Assembly (NCBI GenBank): GCA_013152655.1
Contig: JAADFW010000082.1
Location: 1 to 42,893 of the forward strand
Source: Chlorobiota bacterium
GTDB taxonomy: Bacteria > Bacteroidota > Bacteroidia > Bacteroidales > B39-G9
Direction: 5' to 3'
Length of the DNA stretch: 42,893 nt
Below are positions 25,603 to 34,404 of the stretch, in pieces (position 1 is the stretch's first letter; every line of letters begins with the position of its first letter). The notes under the pieces are model-generated. The model was not told where the DNA came from, made no database searches, and saw only the letters and a list, made by a program, of their open reading frames with translations. The position numbers were made by a program, and so were the translations under genes.

Positions 25603-26430
25603 ATGAAAAATATAATTGTTCCCGTTGATTTTTCTGAAGATTCAATAAATGCCCTTCACCATGCTATTATTATTGCCAACCGGTTTGAAGCAAATATTTT
25701 AATGATTCATGTAAAAAAGAAAAAATCATTCTACACAAATACCCTTGGAATAGAAGCTGTTAAAGAAGAACAAGACTCACATATTGTTGCCTATTTCGAA
25801 GAAATTATTAAAAAAAATAATGCAGAAGCAAAATTTCCAATTCAATATATATTAAGAAAAGGAAAAATTTATCAGGAAATTATTACACAAGCCAAAGCTT
25901 CCGATTCTTTTCTAATTATCATGGGAACCCATGGAATATCAGGTTTTGAAGAGCGGTGGATTGGCAGTAATGCTTTTAAGGTGGTAAGCAATTCGCCTTG
26001 TCCGGTAATTACAATTAGAATGGATTATATGCTTATGGGATTTAAAAATATTGTTATTCCAATAGACGATACTGACGAAACCCGCCAGAAAGTTCCTTTT
26101 ATTTGTGATTTTGCAAAAAAATTTAATGCGGAAGTATTCATTGCCACCGTTCGTGAATCTAATAAAAATTCAGTTATTGAAAAATTGACTGCCTTCACTA
26201 AACAAGTGGAAAAACACTTTGAAGATCATGGCATTATATACCATACAGAGCATTTAACAGGAAATAACCTTGCAGATTTAACTGTAGAATATGCATTAAG
26301 TGTGGGAGGACAACTCATTGGAGCAATGACTGAACAATCAGAAAGCCCGAAAAATATTTGGCTAGGCCCGTATGCTCAGCAATTAGTGAATCATTCTCCT
26401 ATTCCTGTGATAAGTTTTCAACCTTTTTAA
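25603..26430 (+). CDS. Tandem-domain universal stress protein (UspA family)
   Basis: From the ATG at 25603 the protein has 275 residues. An in-frame TTG at 25594 adds three residues but is the less likely start. It has two Usp domains: the first begins MKNIIVPVDFSEDSINALHHAI and contains the nucleotide-binding motif IMGTHGISGFEERWIGSNAFKVVSNSPCPV. The second begins FKNIVIPIDDTDETRQKV and its C-terminal loop is degenerate (GAMTEQSESPKNIWLGPYAQQLVNHSPIPVI), lacking the usual G-x2-G-x9-G ATP pattern. It is a cytoplasmic stress-response protein; a specific role cannot be read. It is divergent from susC and shares its upstream region. Confidence 0.88.
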   Translation: MKNIIVPVDFSEDSINALHHAIIIANRFEANILMIHVKKKKSFYTNTLGIEAVKEEQDSHIVAYFEEIIKKNNAEAKFPIQYILRKGKIYQEIITQAKASDSFLIIMGTHGISGFEERWIGSNAFKVVSNSPCPVITIRMDYMLMGFKNIVIPIDDTDETRQKVPFICDFAKKFNAEVFIATVRESNKNSVIEKLTAFTKQVEKHFEDHGIIYHTEHLTGNNLADLTVEYALSVGGQLIGAMTEQSESPKNIWLGPYAQQLVNHSPIPVISFQPF

Positions 26431-26510
26431 ACAATTGGTTCATCTGTTTTAAAATAAGGAGTACCTGCAAACATAATCTTTATTAATTTTACGAAAAAAA
26501 TCTTTCTATT

Positions 26511-26987
26511 ATGAAGTTAATTCCGTTATTAAAAAATTGTATTTTCCTTTTGCTCGCTGTTTTCACTATTAAATATACTACAGTAGCACAAAATGCTGAT
26601 ATTTTTGAACTGTTAGACAGCAATAATAATCAAGGAAGTATTGTTATTTTTCAGGATTCTTCCATTTATAATTTAATGGCAAAACAGCAATTCATTAATA
26701 ATAAAATAAATGGAATACAAAATGGTTACAGAATACAAATTTTTTCTGCTTCAGGTTATGATGCCAGGAAGAAAATTCTTTCATTTAAAGAAAATTTCTT
26801 AGACAATTACCCTGAATTTGATCAAAATGAAGTTTACCAGTTATATCAACCTCCGTTTTTCAAACTACGAGTTGGTGATTACAGGAATAAAAATGAAGCA
26901 ATAATTGTATATAAAAAATTAGTAAGAGATTACCCCAATTGCTATATCGTAAAAAGTGCTGTTAATTTTCCTAAACTGAAAGAATAA
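26511..26987 (+). CDS. Exported SPOR-domain-like protein
   Basis: Protein of 158 residues with an N-terminal signal peptide (hydrophobic CIFLLLAVFTI, cleavage probably after TTVAQ). The C-terminal ~75 residues resemble a SPOR fold: GYRIQIFSASGYDARKKILSFKENFLDNYP, then YQLYQPPFFKLRVGDYRNKNEAIIVYKKLVRDYPNCYIVKS. The strand-helix-strand pattern and the final VGDYRNKNEA block are typical. SPOR domains bind denuded peptidoglycan at division or remodelling sites, so a periplasmic envelope role is likely. It lies 10 bp ahead of the transketolase genes and may be co-transcribed with them, though no functional link is obvious. Confidence 0.78.
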   Translation: MKLIPLLKNCIFLLLAVFTIKYTTVAQNADIFELLDSNNNQGSIVIFQDSSIYNLMAKQQFINNKINGIQNGYRIQIFSASGYDARKKILSFKENFLDNYPEFDQNEVYQLYQPPFFKLRVGDYRNKNEAIIVYKKLVRDYPNCYIVKSAVNFPKLKE

Positions 26988-26997
26988 CTTTGCCACT

Positions 26998-27813
26998 ATG
27001 GTAAACATTAATGAATTAGAAGCAAAAGCTAAAATCATACGGGCTGACGTTATAAAAAGTCTTGCCGAAGCAGGCTCAGGCCACCTCGGAGGGTCTTTAG
27101 GACTATCAGATGTTTTTGTAAGCTTATATTTTCACATTTTAAGCCACAAACCTTCAAAACCAGATTGGGAAAACCGAGACAGGTTGATTCTTTCAATCGG
27201 ACATGTGGCTCCTGTTTTTTATGCATCGTTGGCTCATGCCGGGTACTTTCCTGTTTCAGAACTTATGACATTGCGAAAATTAGGTTCAAGATTGCAAGGA
27301 CATCCCGGTAAGGAACACGGGTTGCCGGGCATTGAACTTTCTGCCGGTTCATTAGGACAAGGCTTATCTGTTGCCGTAGGGTTAGCTCTGGGTGCTAAAG
27401 CCGATAAAAAGACATGGCGGGTTTATTCCATTCACGGCGATGGAGAATTACAGGAAGGTTCTATTTGGGAAGCAGCTATGAGTGCAGCACACTACAAACT
27501 TGACAATTTAACTGCCTTAGTTGACAGGAATAATGTTCAAATTGACGGCAAAACTTCAGACGTAATGGAAATTGAACCTTTAGCAGATAAATGGAAAGCC
27601 TTTGGGTGGAATGTTTTACATTGCAATGGAAATAATATAAAGGAGATTATTCAAACCTACGAAAAAGCTAAAATGCACAAAGGGTCACCCTCTGTAATTA
27701 TTGCAAAAACAAAAATGGGAAAAGGAGTTAAGTCAATAGAAGCTGATTATACATGGCACGGAAAACCGCCTAAAATAGAACAAGTTGAATCTTTTTTAAA
27801 GGAACTTGAATAA
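26998..27813 (+). CDS. tktA: Transketolase, N-terminal (TPP-binding) subunit
   Basis: Protein of 271 residues corresponding to the first third of a transketolase. Visible are the substrate/TPP histidine region SGHLGGSLGLSDVFVSLYFHIL, then GHVAPVFYASLAHAGYFP and LQGHPGKEHGLPGIELSAGSLGQGLSVAVGLALGAK. The TPP/Mg motif GDGELQEGSIWEA runs on to VDRNN. The stop codon overlaps the next start by one base (TAATG), so translation of the two subunits is coupled. Together they transfer two-carbon ketol units in the non-oxidative pentose phosphate pathway. Split transketolases are common in anaerobes and Bacteroidota. Confidence 0.93.
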   Translation: MVNINELEAKAKIIRADVIKSLAEAGSGHLGGSLGLSDVFVSLYFHILSHKPSKPDWENRDRLILSIGHVAPVFYASLAHAGYFPVSELMTLRKLGSRLQGHPGKEHGLPGIELSAGSLGQGLSVAVGLALGAKADKKTWRVYSIHGDGELQEGSIWEAAMSAAHYKLDNLTALVDRNNVQIDGKTSDVMEIEPLADKWKAFGWNVLHCNGNNIKEIIQTYEKAKMHKGSPSVIIAKTKMGKGVKSIEADYTWHGKPPKIEQVESFLKELE

Positions 27814-28754
27814 TGAATTACAAACCCACACGATTAGGTTTTGGTGAAGGATTAAAAGAAATAGCCGTAAAGAATAAGAATATTGTAGCCCTTGGTGCTG
27901 CTGATATTACTTCTTCTGTCAGTGTAGATTTATTTGCTGATGCTTTTCCTGAAAGATTCTATTCTTTAGGAATAGCCGAACAAAATATTATGGGTGTGGC
28001 TGCCGGACTGGCAATGGCAGGTAAAATACCATTTGTTGCCACTTATGGCGTTTTTGCTGCACTCAGAACTACCGACCAGATAAGAATCTCTATTTGCTAT
28101 AATAACCTTCCGGTAAAAATTGGAGGAGCACATGCAGGCATCTCGGTAGGCCCTGATGGCGCTACCCACCAAGCTCTTGAAGATATTGCTGTTATGCGTG
28201 TTTTGCCAAACATGACAATTTTATCACCCTGTGATGCAACACAGGCAAAACTTGCAGTTATAGCTGCGGTTGAACAAGTTCCCGGCCCCTGTTATATTCG
28301 TTTTGGACGCGAGGCAGTGCCTGATTTTACCTCACCGGAATTGCCATTTATGGTAGGTAAAGCACAAATTATGAGAGAAGGCAATGATGTTAGTATTCTA
28401 TCAACCGGACATTTAACATTTGAAGCACTGGAGGCCGCCAAAATATTAGCGAACAAGGGGATTAATGCAAGGGTTATTAATTTTCATACCATTAAACCCA
28501 TTGATGAGAATTTAATAATAAAAACGGCTGAAAAAACCGGAGCAATAGTAACTTGCGAAGAACATCAAATATTCGGCGGATTTGGTAGTGCAGTAACTGA
28601 AGTTTTAGCTAAAAATTATCCGGTTCCGGTAGAGTTTATTGGAATGAATGATAAATTTGGAGAATCGGGACAACCCGAAGAATTAATGCAAAAATATGGA
28701 ATGAAAGCTGATACTATTATTAAAGCAGTAGAAAAGGTATTAATCCGTAAATAA
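27813..28754 (+). CDS. tktB: Transketolase, C-terminal subunit
   Basis: Protein of 313 residues holding the pyrimidine-binding and C-terminal domains. FYSLGIAEQNIMGVAAGLAMAG contains the glutamate that activates TPP. The next block, IPFVATYGVFAALRTTDQIRISI, is followed by IGGAHAGISVGPDGATHQALEDIAVMRVLPNM and the C-terminal Rossmann-like part (VSILSTGHLTFEALEAAKIL, then TCEEHQIFGGFGSAV). DXS and pyruvate dehydrogenase beta subunits share these folds, but pairing with the N-terminal subunit in a TAATG overlap supports transketolase. The ATG is at the overlap. Confidence 0.93.
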   Translation: MNYKPTRLGFGEGLKEIAVKNKNIVALGAADITSSVSVDLFADAFPERFYSLGIAEQNIMGVAAGLAMAGKIPFVATYGVFAALRTTDQIRISICYNNLPVKIGGAHAGISVGPDGATHQALEDIAVMRVLPNMTILSPCDATQAKLAVIAAVEQVPGPCYIRFGREAVPDFTSPELPFMVGKAQIMREGNDVSILSTGHLTFEALEAAKILANKGINARVINFHTIKPIDENLIIKTAEKTGAIVTCEEHQIFGGFGSAVTEVLAKNYPVPVEFIGMNDKFGESGQPEELMQKYGMKADTIIKAVEKVLIRK

Positions 28755-28813
28755 AAAAGACTAACCAGATTGTTAAACTTTAATCATAGTGATTTCAAAC
28801 ACAAAATTTTCCA

Positions 28814-28821
28814 CATCTTTG
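28814..28821 (+). promoter_or_regulatory. Candidate -7 box of the long purF-like gene
   Basis: CATCTTTG is one mismatch from TAnnTTTG and lies 31 bp before the ATG at 28853; the same octamer is the -7 box of the tetR gene. The -33 element is weak. Confidence 0.35.
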
Positions 28822-28852
28822 CGTATGCAAAATTAAATTGATTATTAATTGA

Positions 28853-30754
28853 ATGAGTGACCAGATAAAACATGAATGTGGTATTGCTTTACTGCGATTA
28901 CGTAAGCCATTAGAATACTATCAACTCAAATACGGAACCTGGATGTACGGGTTAAAACGTTTGTATCTTTTAATGGAAAAGCAGCGTAACCGCGGACAGG
29001 ATGGTGCCGGCATTGCTTCCATAAAATTCAACTTAAAACCCGGTTATAAATATATTGATAGAATCCGGTCAAACGGAGCCAATCCAATAGCTGATGTTTT
29101 CGACCATATAAATGCTAATATTAGTGCCGTTGAAGAAAAAAACCCTCAGTTGTTAAATGATGTAAATTGGGTAAAAGAAAATCTTCCATTTGCATCGGAA
29201 TTGTATATTGGACATTTACGTTATGGAACATTTGGGCGAAATAAAATAGAAAATGTTCATCCTGTAATGCGTGAAAATAATTGGCGTTCGCGCAACCTGG
29301 TAATGGCCGGTAATTTTAATCTGACAAATGTTGACGAGCTTTTCCAAATCTTGATTGATTTAGGACAACACCCTAAAGATTATTCAGATACGGTAACTAT
29401 TCTGGAAAAAGTGGGACATTTTTTAGATGAAGAAAATCAAAGATTATTCAGAAAATATAAAAAGCAAGGATTCGGAAATAAAGAAATTTCAGAAAAAATT
29501 GCTGAAACAATTAGTATTCCGGGTGTCTTGACCGAAGCCAGTAAACGCTGGGATGGCGGCTATGCAATTGTAGGCGCTATCGGACATGGAGATGCTTTTG
29601 TAAACAGAGACCCTAACGGTATCAGGCCTGCTTTTTATTATTATAATGATGAAATTTTTGTGGCTGCTTCTGAAAGGCCGGTAATTCAGACAGTTATGAA
29701 TGCTCCAATTCAGGAAATTAAAGAAGTAAAACCCGGTTACGCTGTTATTGTTAAAAGAAATGGAGAAGTTAAAGAAGAGAAAGTATTAGCACCTAAAACA
29801 AAAACAGCTTGTTCTTTTGAACGAATTTATTTTTCACGAGGAAGCGATAAAGACATTTACAACGAACGAAAAAAACTTGGCGAATTATTAGCTCCATATA
29901 TTTGTAATACCCTAAATGACGAAATTGAAAATTCAGTTTTTTCATTTATTCCCAATACAGCCGAAACGGCCTTTTATGGTATGCTAAAGGGAATTGAAAC
30001 GCTGATGATTGAATCTAAAAAGCAGCATTTAGAAAAAGAAGGAAAAACGCCCGATATGGACGATTTGAATGATATAATTTCGTATCGCCCAAGAGTTGAA
30101 AAAATAGCTATAAAAGATGTTAAGCTCCGTACATTTATAGCTGACGACAGTGGCCGTAACGACCTGGTTGGACATGTATATGACATAACCTACGGAACTG
30201 TTAACGAAAAAACAGACAACCTGGTAATAATTGACGATTCAATTGTTCGCGGAACTACTTTAAAACAGAGTATATTGCGCATTTTAGACCGTTTAAATCC
30301 TAAGAAAATAATAGTGGTTTCCTCTTCGCCGCAAATCAGGTATCCCGATTGCTACGGAATTGACATGGCTAAACTGGGCGATTTTATCGCTTTCCAGGCA
30401 GCAATTGCACTGCTACAACAAACAGGACAGGAAAATGTAATTAACGAAGTTTACAAAAAATCAAAAGCACAGCAAAATTTACCTAAAGAACAAATAATAA
30501 ATTATGTAAAAAATATTTACAAACCTTTTACGGCAGAAGAAATTTCAGGCAAAATAGCAGAATTATTAAAATCATCTGACTTAAAAGCAGAAGTTGAAAT
30601 TATTTACCAAACTATTGAAAATTTACATGCAGCTTGTCCTAATCATAAAGGAGACTGGTATTTTACCGGAAACTATCCCACTCCGGGCGGAAACAAAGTA
30701 GTAAACACATCCTTTATAAACTATATTGAAAAGAAAGACAGCAGGGCATACTAA
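28853..30754 (+). CDS. Long-form amidophosphoribosyltransferase (PurF-like)
   Basis: Protein of 633 residues, well above the roughly 470-505 residues of classical PurF. The class II glutaminase domain opens with MSDQIKHE then C9-GIALL, so Cys9 would be exposed as the nucleophile after removal of an 8-residue propeptide. RNRGQDGAG, GHLRYGTFG and GNFNLTN are the other glutaminase motifs. WDGGYAIVGAIGHGDAFVNRDPNGIRPAF and FIADDSG follow, and the PRPP-binding loop VIIDDSIVRGTTLKQS is near residue 455. A C-terminal extension of about 120 residues ends in IENLHAACPNHKGDWYFTGNYPTPGGNK. The expected reaction is PRPP plus glutamine to phosphoribosylamine. It may be the purine enzyme or a specialised paralogue. 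It is monocistronic. Confidence 0.85.
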   Translation: MSDQIKHECGIALLRLRKPLEYYQLKYGTWMYGLKRLYLLMEKQRNRGQDGAGIASIKFNLKPGYKYIDRIRSNGANPIADVFDHINANISAVEEKNPQLLNDVNWVKENLPFASELYIGHLRYGTFGRNKIENVHPVMRENNWRSRNLVMAGNFNLTNVDELFQILIDLGQHPKDYSDTVTILEKVGHFLDEENQRLFRKYKKQGFGNKEISEKIAETISIPGVLTEASKRWDGGYAIVGAIGHGDAFVNRDPNGIRPAFYYYNDEIFVAASERPVIQTVMNAPIQEIKEVKPGYAVIVKRNGEVKEEKVLAPKTKTACSFERIYFSRGSDKDIYNERKKLGELLAPYICNTLNDEIENSVFSFIPNTAETAFYGMLKGIETLMIESKKQHLEKEGKTPDMDDLNDIISYRPRVEKIAIKDVKLRTFIADDSGRNDLVGHVYDITYGTVNEKTDNLVIIDDSIVRGTTLKQSILRILDRLNPKKIIVVSSSPQIRYPDCYGIDMAKLGDFIAFQAAIALLQQTGQENVINEVYKKSKAQQNLPKEQIINYVKNIYKPFTAEEISGKIAELLKSSDLKAEVEIIYQTIENLHAACPNHKGDWYFTGNYPTPGGNKVVNTSFINYIEKKDSRAY

Positions 30755-30834
30755 CTGTATCCTTTATTTTAACATCATCCTTGTTTATAAAAAGAATATA
30801 AGTAAGAGAATTATTAAAGCAACTTGCCCATTAA

Positions 30835-31158
30835 CTATTTTGAATTTCTATACTTCCAATGCCCGGGAACCCATTTAGCTCCTCGCCTGGTTTTTATCCA
30901 GTGGCCCGGAACATAAGACTGATTTTTCCTTCTTTTTTCCCAATATCCTTCTACCCATATATAGCGGCTTGAAGTTTTATTCCATTGCCAGTATGGCTTA
31001 ATCCAAAAATAATTTGGCCCGGGCTGCGGCTTCTTTGCAAACACAACTTTAGGGACTTCCGGTTTTTTAATAACCACTACTTGTGCACCGGATGCCAGTG
31101 AAAAAAACATTATCATTAAAAAGATTAAATTCAACTTTAATATTTTTTTAATTTTCAT
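30835..31158 (-). CDS. Small exported WxxGxW-repeat protein
   Basis: Protein of 107 residues with a signal peptide (LIFLMIMFFSLASGAQ). The mature part holds about four aromatic repeats: NYFWIKPYWQWN, YIWVEGYWEK, SYVPGHWIKT and KWVPGHWKY. They follow the pattern aromatic-x-x-(G/P)-x-W seen in YXWGXW/BcpO-type repeat proteins, and the mature protein is strongly basic. It is probably periplasmic or envelope-bound; no enzymatic motif is present and the role of the family is not established. It is convergent with the purF-like gene and divergent from the threonine aldolase gene, with no operon partner. Confidence 0.75.
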   Translation of the reverse strand: MKIKKILKLNLIFLMIMFFSLASGAQVVVIKKPEVPKVVFAKKPQPGPNYFWIKPYWQWNKTSSRYIWVEGYWEKRRKNQSYVPGHWIKTRRGAKWVPGHWKYRNSK

Positions 31159-31261
31159 AATCGTATGGTTTTTTTAAATGTTAAACTAATTTTATGCTTT
31201 TTTAGACTTCCTTTTTTACAAAAGGTTTATTTTAAAATTAAAAACTTCATAATTTAACAAA

Positions 31262-32290
31262 ATGAATGCCAAAAGAGGTTTTGCAAGCGATAATAATTCA
31301 GGTGTACATTCTGATATTATAAAAGCAATACAAGAAGTAAATTCAGGCCATACAATTGGTTATGGCAGTGATAAATATACTGAAAAAGCCCTTCAGAAAT
31401 TTAAACAAATATTTGGCAAGTATACTGAAACTTATTTTGTATTTACAGGTACTGCTGCCAATGTTTTAGGGTTATCTGCGGTTACAAAATCTTATCATTC
31501 AATAATATGTGCGGAAACGGCACATATTAATGAAGATGAGTGCGGAGCCCCTGAAAAATTTACCGGTTGTAAAGTATTAACTGCTGAAACACCCGACGGC
31601 AAACTAACACCCGATTTAATTAAAAAACATTTGTATGGTTTTGATTTTGAACACCATTCTCAGCCTAAAATAATTTCTATTACACAGGCTACTGAAATGG
31701 GCACGGTTTATAAACCTGATGAAATTAAACAAATAACAGATTTTGCACATAAAAATAAAATGCTGGTTCATATGGATGGTGCCAGAATTAGCAATGCTGC
31801 TGTTTCTTTAAATCTCCCTTTCAAAGCTTTTACAACTGATGTTGGTTTAGATATTTTGTCGTTTGGTGGCACCAAAAATGGAATGATGTACGGCGAAGCT
31901 GTTGTATTTTTTAACAGTAATCTGGCACCCGATTTTAAATATATTCGCAAACAGGGAATGCAATTAGCATCAAAAATGCGCTTTATCGGAGCACAGTTTC
32001 TTGCCTTTTTTGAAAATGACTTATGGAAAAAAAATGCAAAGCACAGTAATGAAATGGCACAGTATTTAGTTAGTAAAGTAAAAAACATACCTGCTGTGAA
32101 AATAACTCAGCCTGTTGAAGCCAATGGTGTTTTTGCCATAGTTCCCAAACAAATTATTTCTGAACTTCAAAAAGAATTTTTCTTCTATATGTGGGACGAA
32201 AACAAATCGGAAGTGCGTTGGATGACATCTTTTGACACCACAAAAGAGGATGTAGATCAATTTGCAGAAAAACTTAAAGCTTTGCTATAA
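31262..32290 (+). CDS. ltaE: Low-specificity L-threonine aldolase
   Basis: PLP-dependent beta-eliminating lyase/aldolase of 342 residues. Blocks seen are NNSGVHSDIIKAIQEVNSGH, then GYGSDKYTEKALQKFKQIFG and FVFTGTAANVLGLSA. AHINEDECGAPEKFTG and LVHMDGARISNAAVSL follow, the latter with the Asp that holds the PLP nitrogen. DILSFGGTKNGMMYGEAVVFF contains the Schiff-base lysine. It splits threonine or allo-threonine into glycine and acetaldehyde. It is complete and convergent with the helix-hairpin-helix barrel gene, 6 bp from that gene's stop. The gcvH gene in this window shows a glycine-cleavage route also exists. The start is the ATG at 31262. Confidence 0.92.
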   Translation: MNAKRGFASDNNSGVHSDIIKAIQEVNSGHTIGYGSDKYTEKALQKFKQIFGKYTETYFVFTGTAANVLGLSAVTKSYHSIICAETAHINEDECGAPEKFTGCKVLTAETPDGKLTPDLIKKHLYGFDFEHHSQPKIISITQATEMGTVYKPDEIKQITDFAHKNKMLVHMDGARISNAAVSLNLPFKAFTTDVGLDILSFGGTKNGMMYGEAVVFFNSNLAPDFKYIRKQGMQLASKMRFIGAQFLAFFENDLWKKNAKHSNEMAQYLVSKVKNIPAVKITQPVEANGVFAIVPKQIISELQKEFFFYMWDENKSEVRWMTSFDTTKEDVDQFAEKLKALL

Positions 32291-32296
32291 ATATTA

Positions 32297-34387
32297 CTAA
32301 AACTTATACCGAATTTGCACTTTGGCTTCCGTTTTGGTTTTACCTGAAATTTCATTTAACCCCGAACCAATTGTTGTTTTATTGGAATAATAAGTTTGAG
32401 CAATTCGCAGCCACAAGTCAAAGCCATTAAATATTTGATATTTAATAGTAAGGTATGTACGTGTTCCTTTATCATAGTATGCCGGAATTGAAAAAGCATA
32501 TAAAACATCGTTTTCGTATGTATAAATTCTTGAATTATACGAATCGGTATCAAAAACAGCATAGCGAAATGATAAGTTTACAGGCTGATTTTTGAAACTG
32601 TAATTAATATCCTGGTAAATAACATAACCTTTATCATCAGGCAAATTCGTTTCATTGTAAAATGCAAATTCAATCCTGTTTTTTAATCTTAAACGGTCGG
32701 TAACAGCATAACTTAAATGGTAGCGCAGTTTCAAATTTCGCTGATCAATTAAAGGCGGTATTAAATTATCCCCTTCTGCATCTCCCTTTATTTTTTTTAG
32801 TTCATTTTTGAACCGGAGATACATATTAACCGTATGTGCCGGAGAATAATCTGCCTGAACAAAATAATCTGTTCCAAAAGATGGAGCATTGGCACTTTTC
32901 TTCAAATAAGGAAATTCATAACTGTCAAAATAAACCGATAATTTCCAATTTTTATACGGATAGATTTCAGCACCGTAATAAAGTCCTTTTTCATTTACAA
33001 TTTTTGAATTTTCAGCAAATGCAGCACCATAGTATGAGTAATAATTATTCTGAAAGTATCTGTAAACAGCACTTATAAATACCTGGTTAGTTAAATTTAT
33101 CAAAATACCGTTTAAGCTGGCAAAATCAAAATTTTCGTTACTTGCAATTTCACCAAACAAATCAAAATTTCTGTAGTAATACTGATAATTTAAACCTACA
33201 TTTCTATATTTTGCTAAATTCTTTTCATTCTGGTTAAAAGGAGTTATTTCCTTATTTGACAAGGCATTAAGCGAATAATCAAAATAAGTTATCCCTGTTT
33301 TAAAGCTTTTTTTGGTAAATGTAATATTCCCTCCAAAAACAGTTTCGTCAATGGCATCTTTATCAAATATTTCGGCCGGTGTTGCATGGTATCCTGAATT
33401 TTGTAACGATGTAATAGAATATACTGTATTGTTGGAATTTAAAGAATCTATATTTGCATCAACAGCTTTATGCGAAAAATAAATAGTAACATCAAAATCA
33501 CCCAGGTTTATTGTACTTGCAACTCCCCTGAAAAATTTATTTTCATCGGTTGAAGAATATTTTGACAACCCTTGCCCCTTTTTTTTAACATTCATTACGT
33601 AAGATGATTTACCACTTCCAATTCCCGACCAAACAGTTAGTCCCTGTCCAAACTTCAGTTGATAATCGCCAACTACCAAAGTTTTAATTTTTGAAATATC
33701 ACGTAGCTGAACATATCCCGAATAATAGTCAAACCCGTATTTTTCCGTTCCGGTGAAAAATTCTTCGCCGGGGTCTTTTTCCATTGTTAACCCCCATGAT
33801 AAATTTTTACGATAATTGTATTTGTATTTAACATAATATTTTATTGGATTTCCCAAATACCTTGAATTAGGACTTTGTTCGTATGCCGAATCGCTTATAT
33901 ATGAATACCCTGACTGGTTTTCAAGAATGTTTTGCCCACGGACAAATAATTCATTATTTCCGTATTTTAAAGCTTTTTTCAATGAAAATGTACCGGTTTC
34001 TTCTTGTGTGCCAACTGTTACAAATGGCAATAAAAAATTTAAATCTTCACGGGTAAATCCATAAAGCAGTTGCAATTCGTAAATACTTAAAAAAGCACCG
34101 TTTTGATGAACATAATTCAAAATATTCTTTATTTGAAAATCGTTTAAAAACTGTAATTTTCCAAGGTCTTCTTCCGTAGCAGTATTTAAATTTAACGGAT
34201 TATTGTAATAAAAATATAAATCATCGTACAGGTTAGTATAGTCAAGCTCTTCATCGGTGCTATTGGCAATTTCTTCAATAATACTTTCAATTGCTTGTTG
34301 GTTTTCTGATGTGTTTTCTTGTGCAAAAACAGGCCTTGCAATACTAATAAAAAGTATTACTCCGGCTATTTTACACAAACTTTTCAT
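32297..34387 (-). CDS. Exported helix-hairpin-helix protein with predicted outer-membrane barrel
   Basis: Protein of 696 residues. A signal peptide ends at PVFAQ, followed by an acidic helical stretch. A ComEA-like helix-hairpin-helix region spans about 62-125 (NPLNLNTATEEDLGKLQFLNDFQIKNI, then LSIYELQLLYGFTREDLNFLLPFV). The rest (about 130-696) alternates polar and aromatic residues in strands such as YYVKYKYNYRKNLSWGLTMEKDPGE. It ends in a strand closing with KTEAKVQIRYKF, the C-terminal aromatic expected of an outer-membrane barrel. It is the last gene of a purE / PorV-like / HhH operon, 17 bp after the preceding stop. Such fusions occur across Bacteroidota with unknown function. Binding of DNA or a partner protein by the HhH part is inference. 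Confidence 0.75.
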   Translation of the reverse strand: MKSLCKIAGVILFISIARPVFAQENTSENQQAIESIIEEIANSTDEELDYTNLYDDLYFYYNNPLNLNTATEEDLGKLQFLNDFQIKNILNYVHQNGAFLSIYELQLLYGFTREDLNFLLPFVTVGTQEETGTFSLKKALKYGNNELFVRGQNILENQSGYSYISDSAYEQSPNSRYLGNPIKYYVKYKYNYRKNLSWGLTMEKDPGEEFFTGTEKYGFDYYSGYVQLRDISKIKTLVVGDYQLKFGQGLTVWSGIGSGKSSYVMNVKKKGQGLSKYSSTDENKFFRGVASTINLGDFDVTIYFSHKAVDANIDSLNSNNTVYSITSLQNSGYHATPAEIFDKDAIDETVFGGNITFTKKSFKTGITYFDYSLNALSNKEITPFNQNEKNLAKYRNVGLNYQYYYRNFDLFGEIASNENFDFASLNGILINLTNQVFISAVYRYFQNNYYSYYGAAFAENSKIVNEKGLYYGAEIYPYKNWKLSVYFDSYEFPYLKKSANAPSFGTDYFVQADYSPAHTVNMYLRFKNELKKIKGDAEGDNLIPPLIDQRNLKLRYHLSYAVTDRLRLKNRIEFAFYNETNLPDDKGYVIYQDINYSFKNQPVNLSFRYAVFDTDSYNSRIYTYENDVLYAFSIPAYYDKGTRTYLTIKYQIFNGFDLWLRIAQTYYSNKTTIGSGLNEISGKTKTEAKVQIRYKF

Positions 34388-34404
34388 AAAATTACAGTTG
34401 GTTT

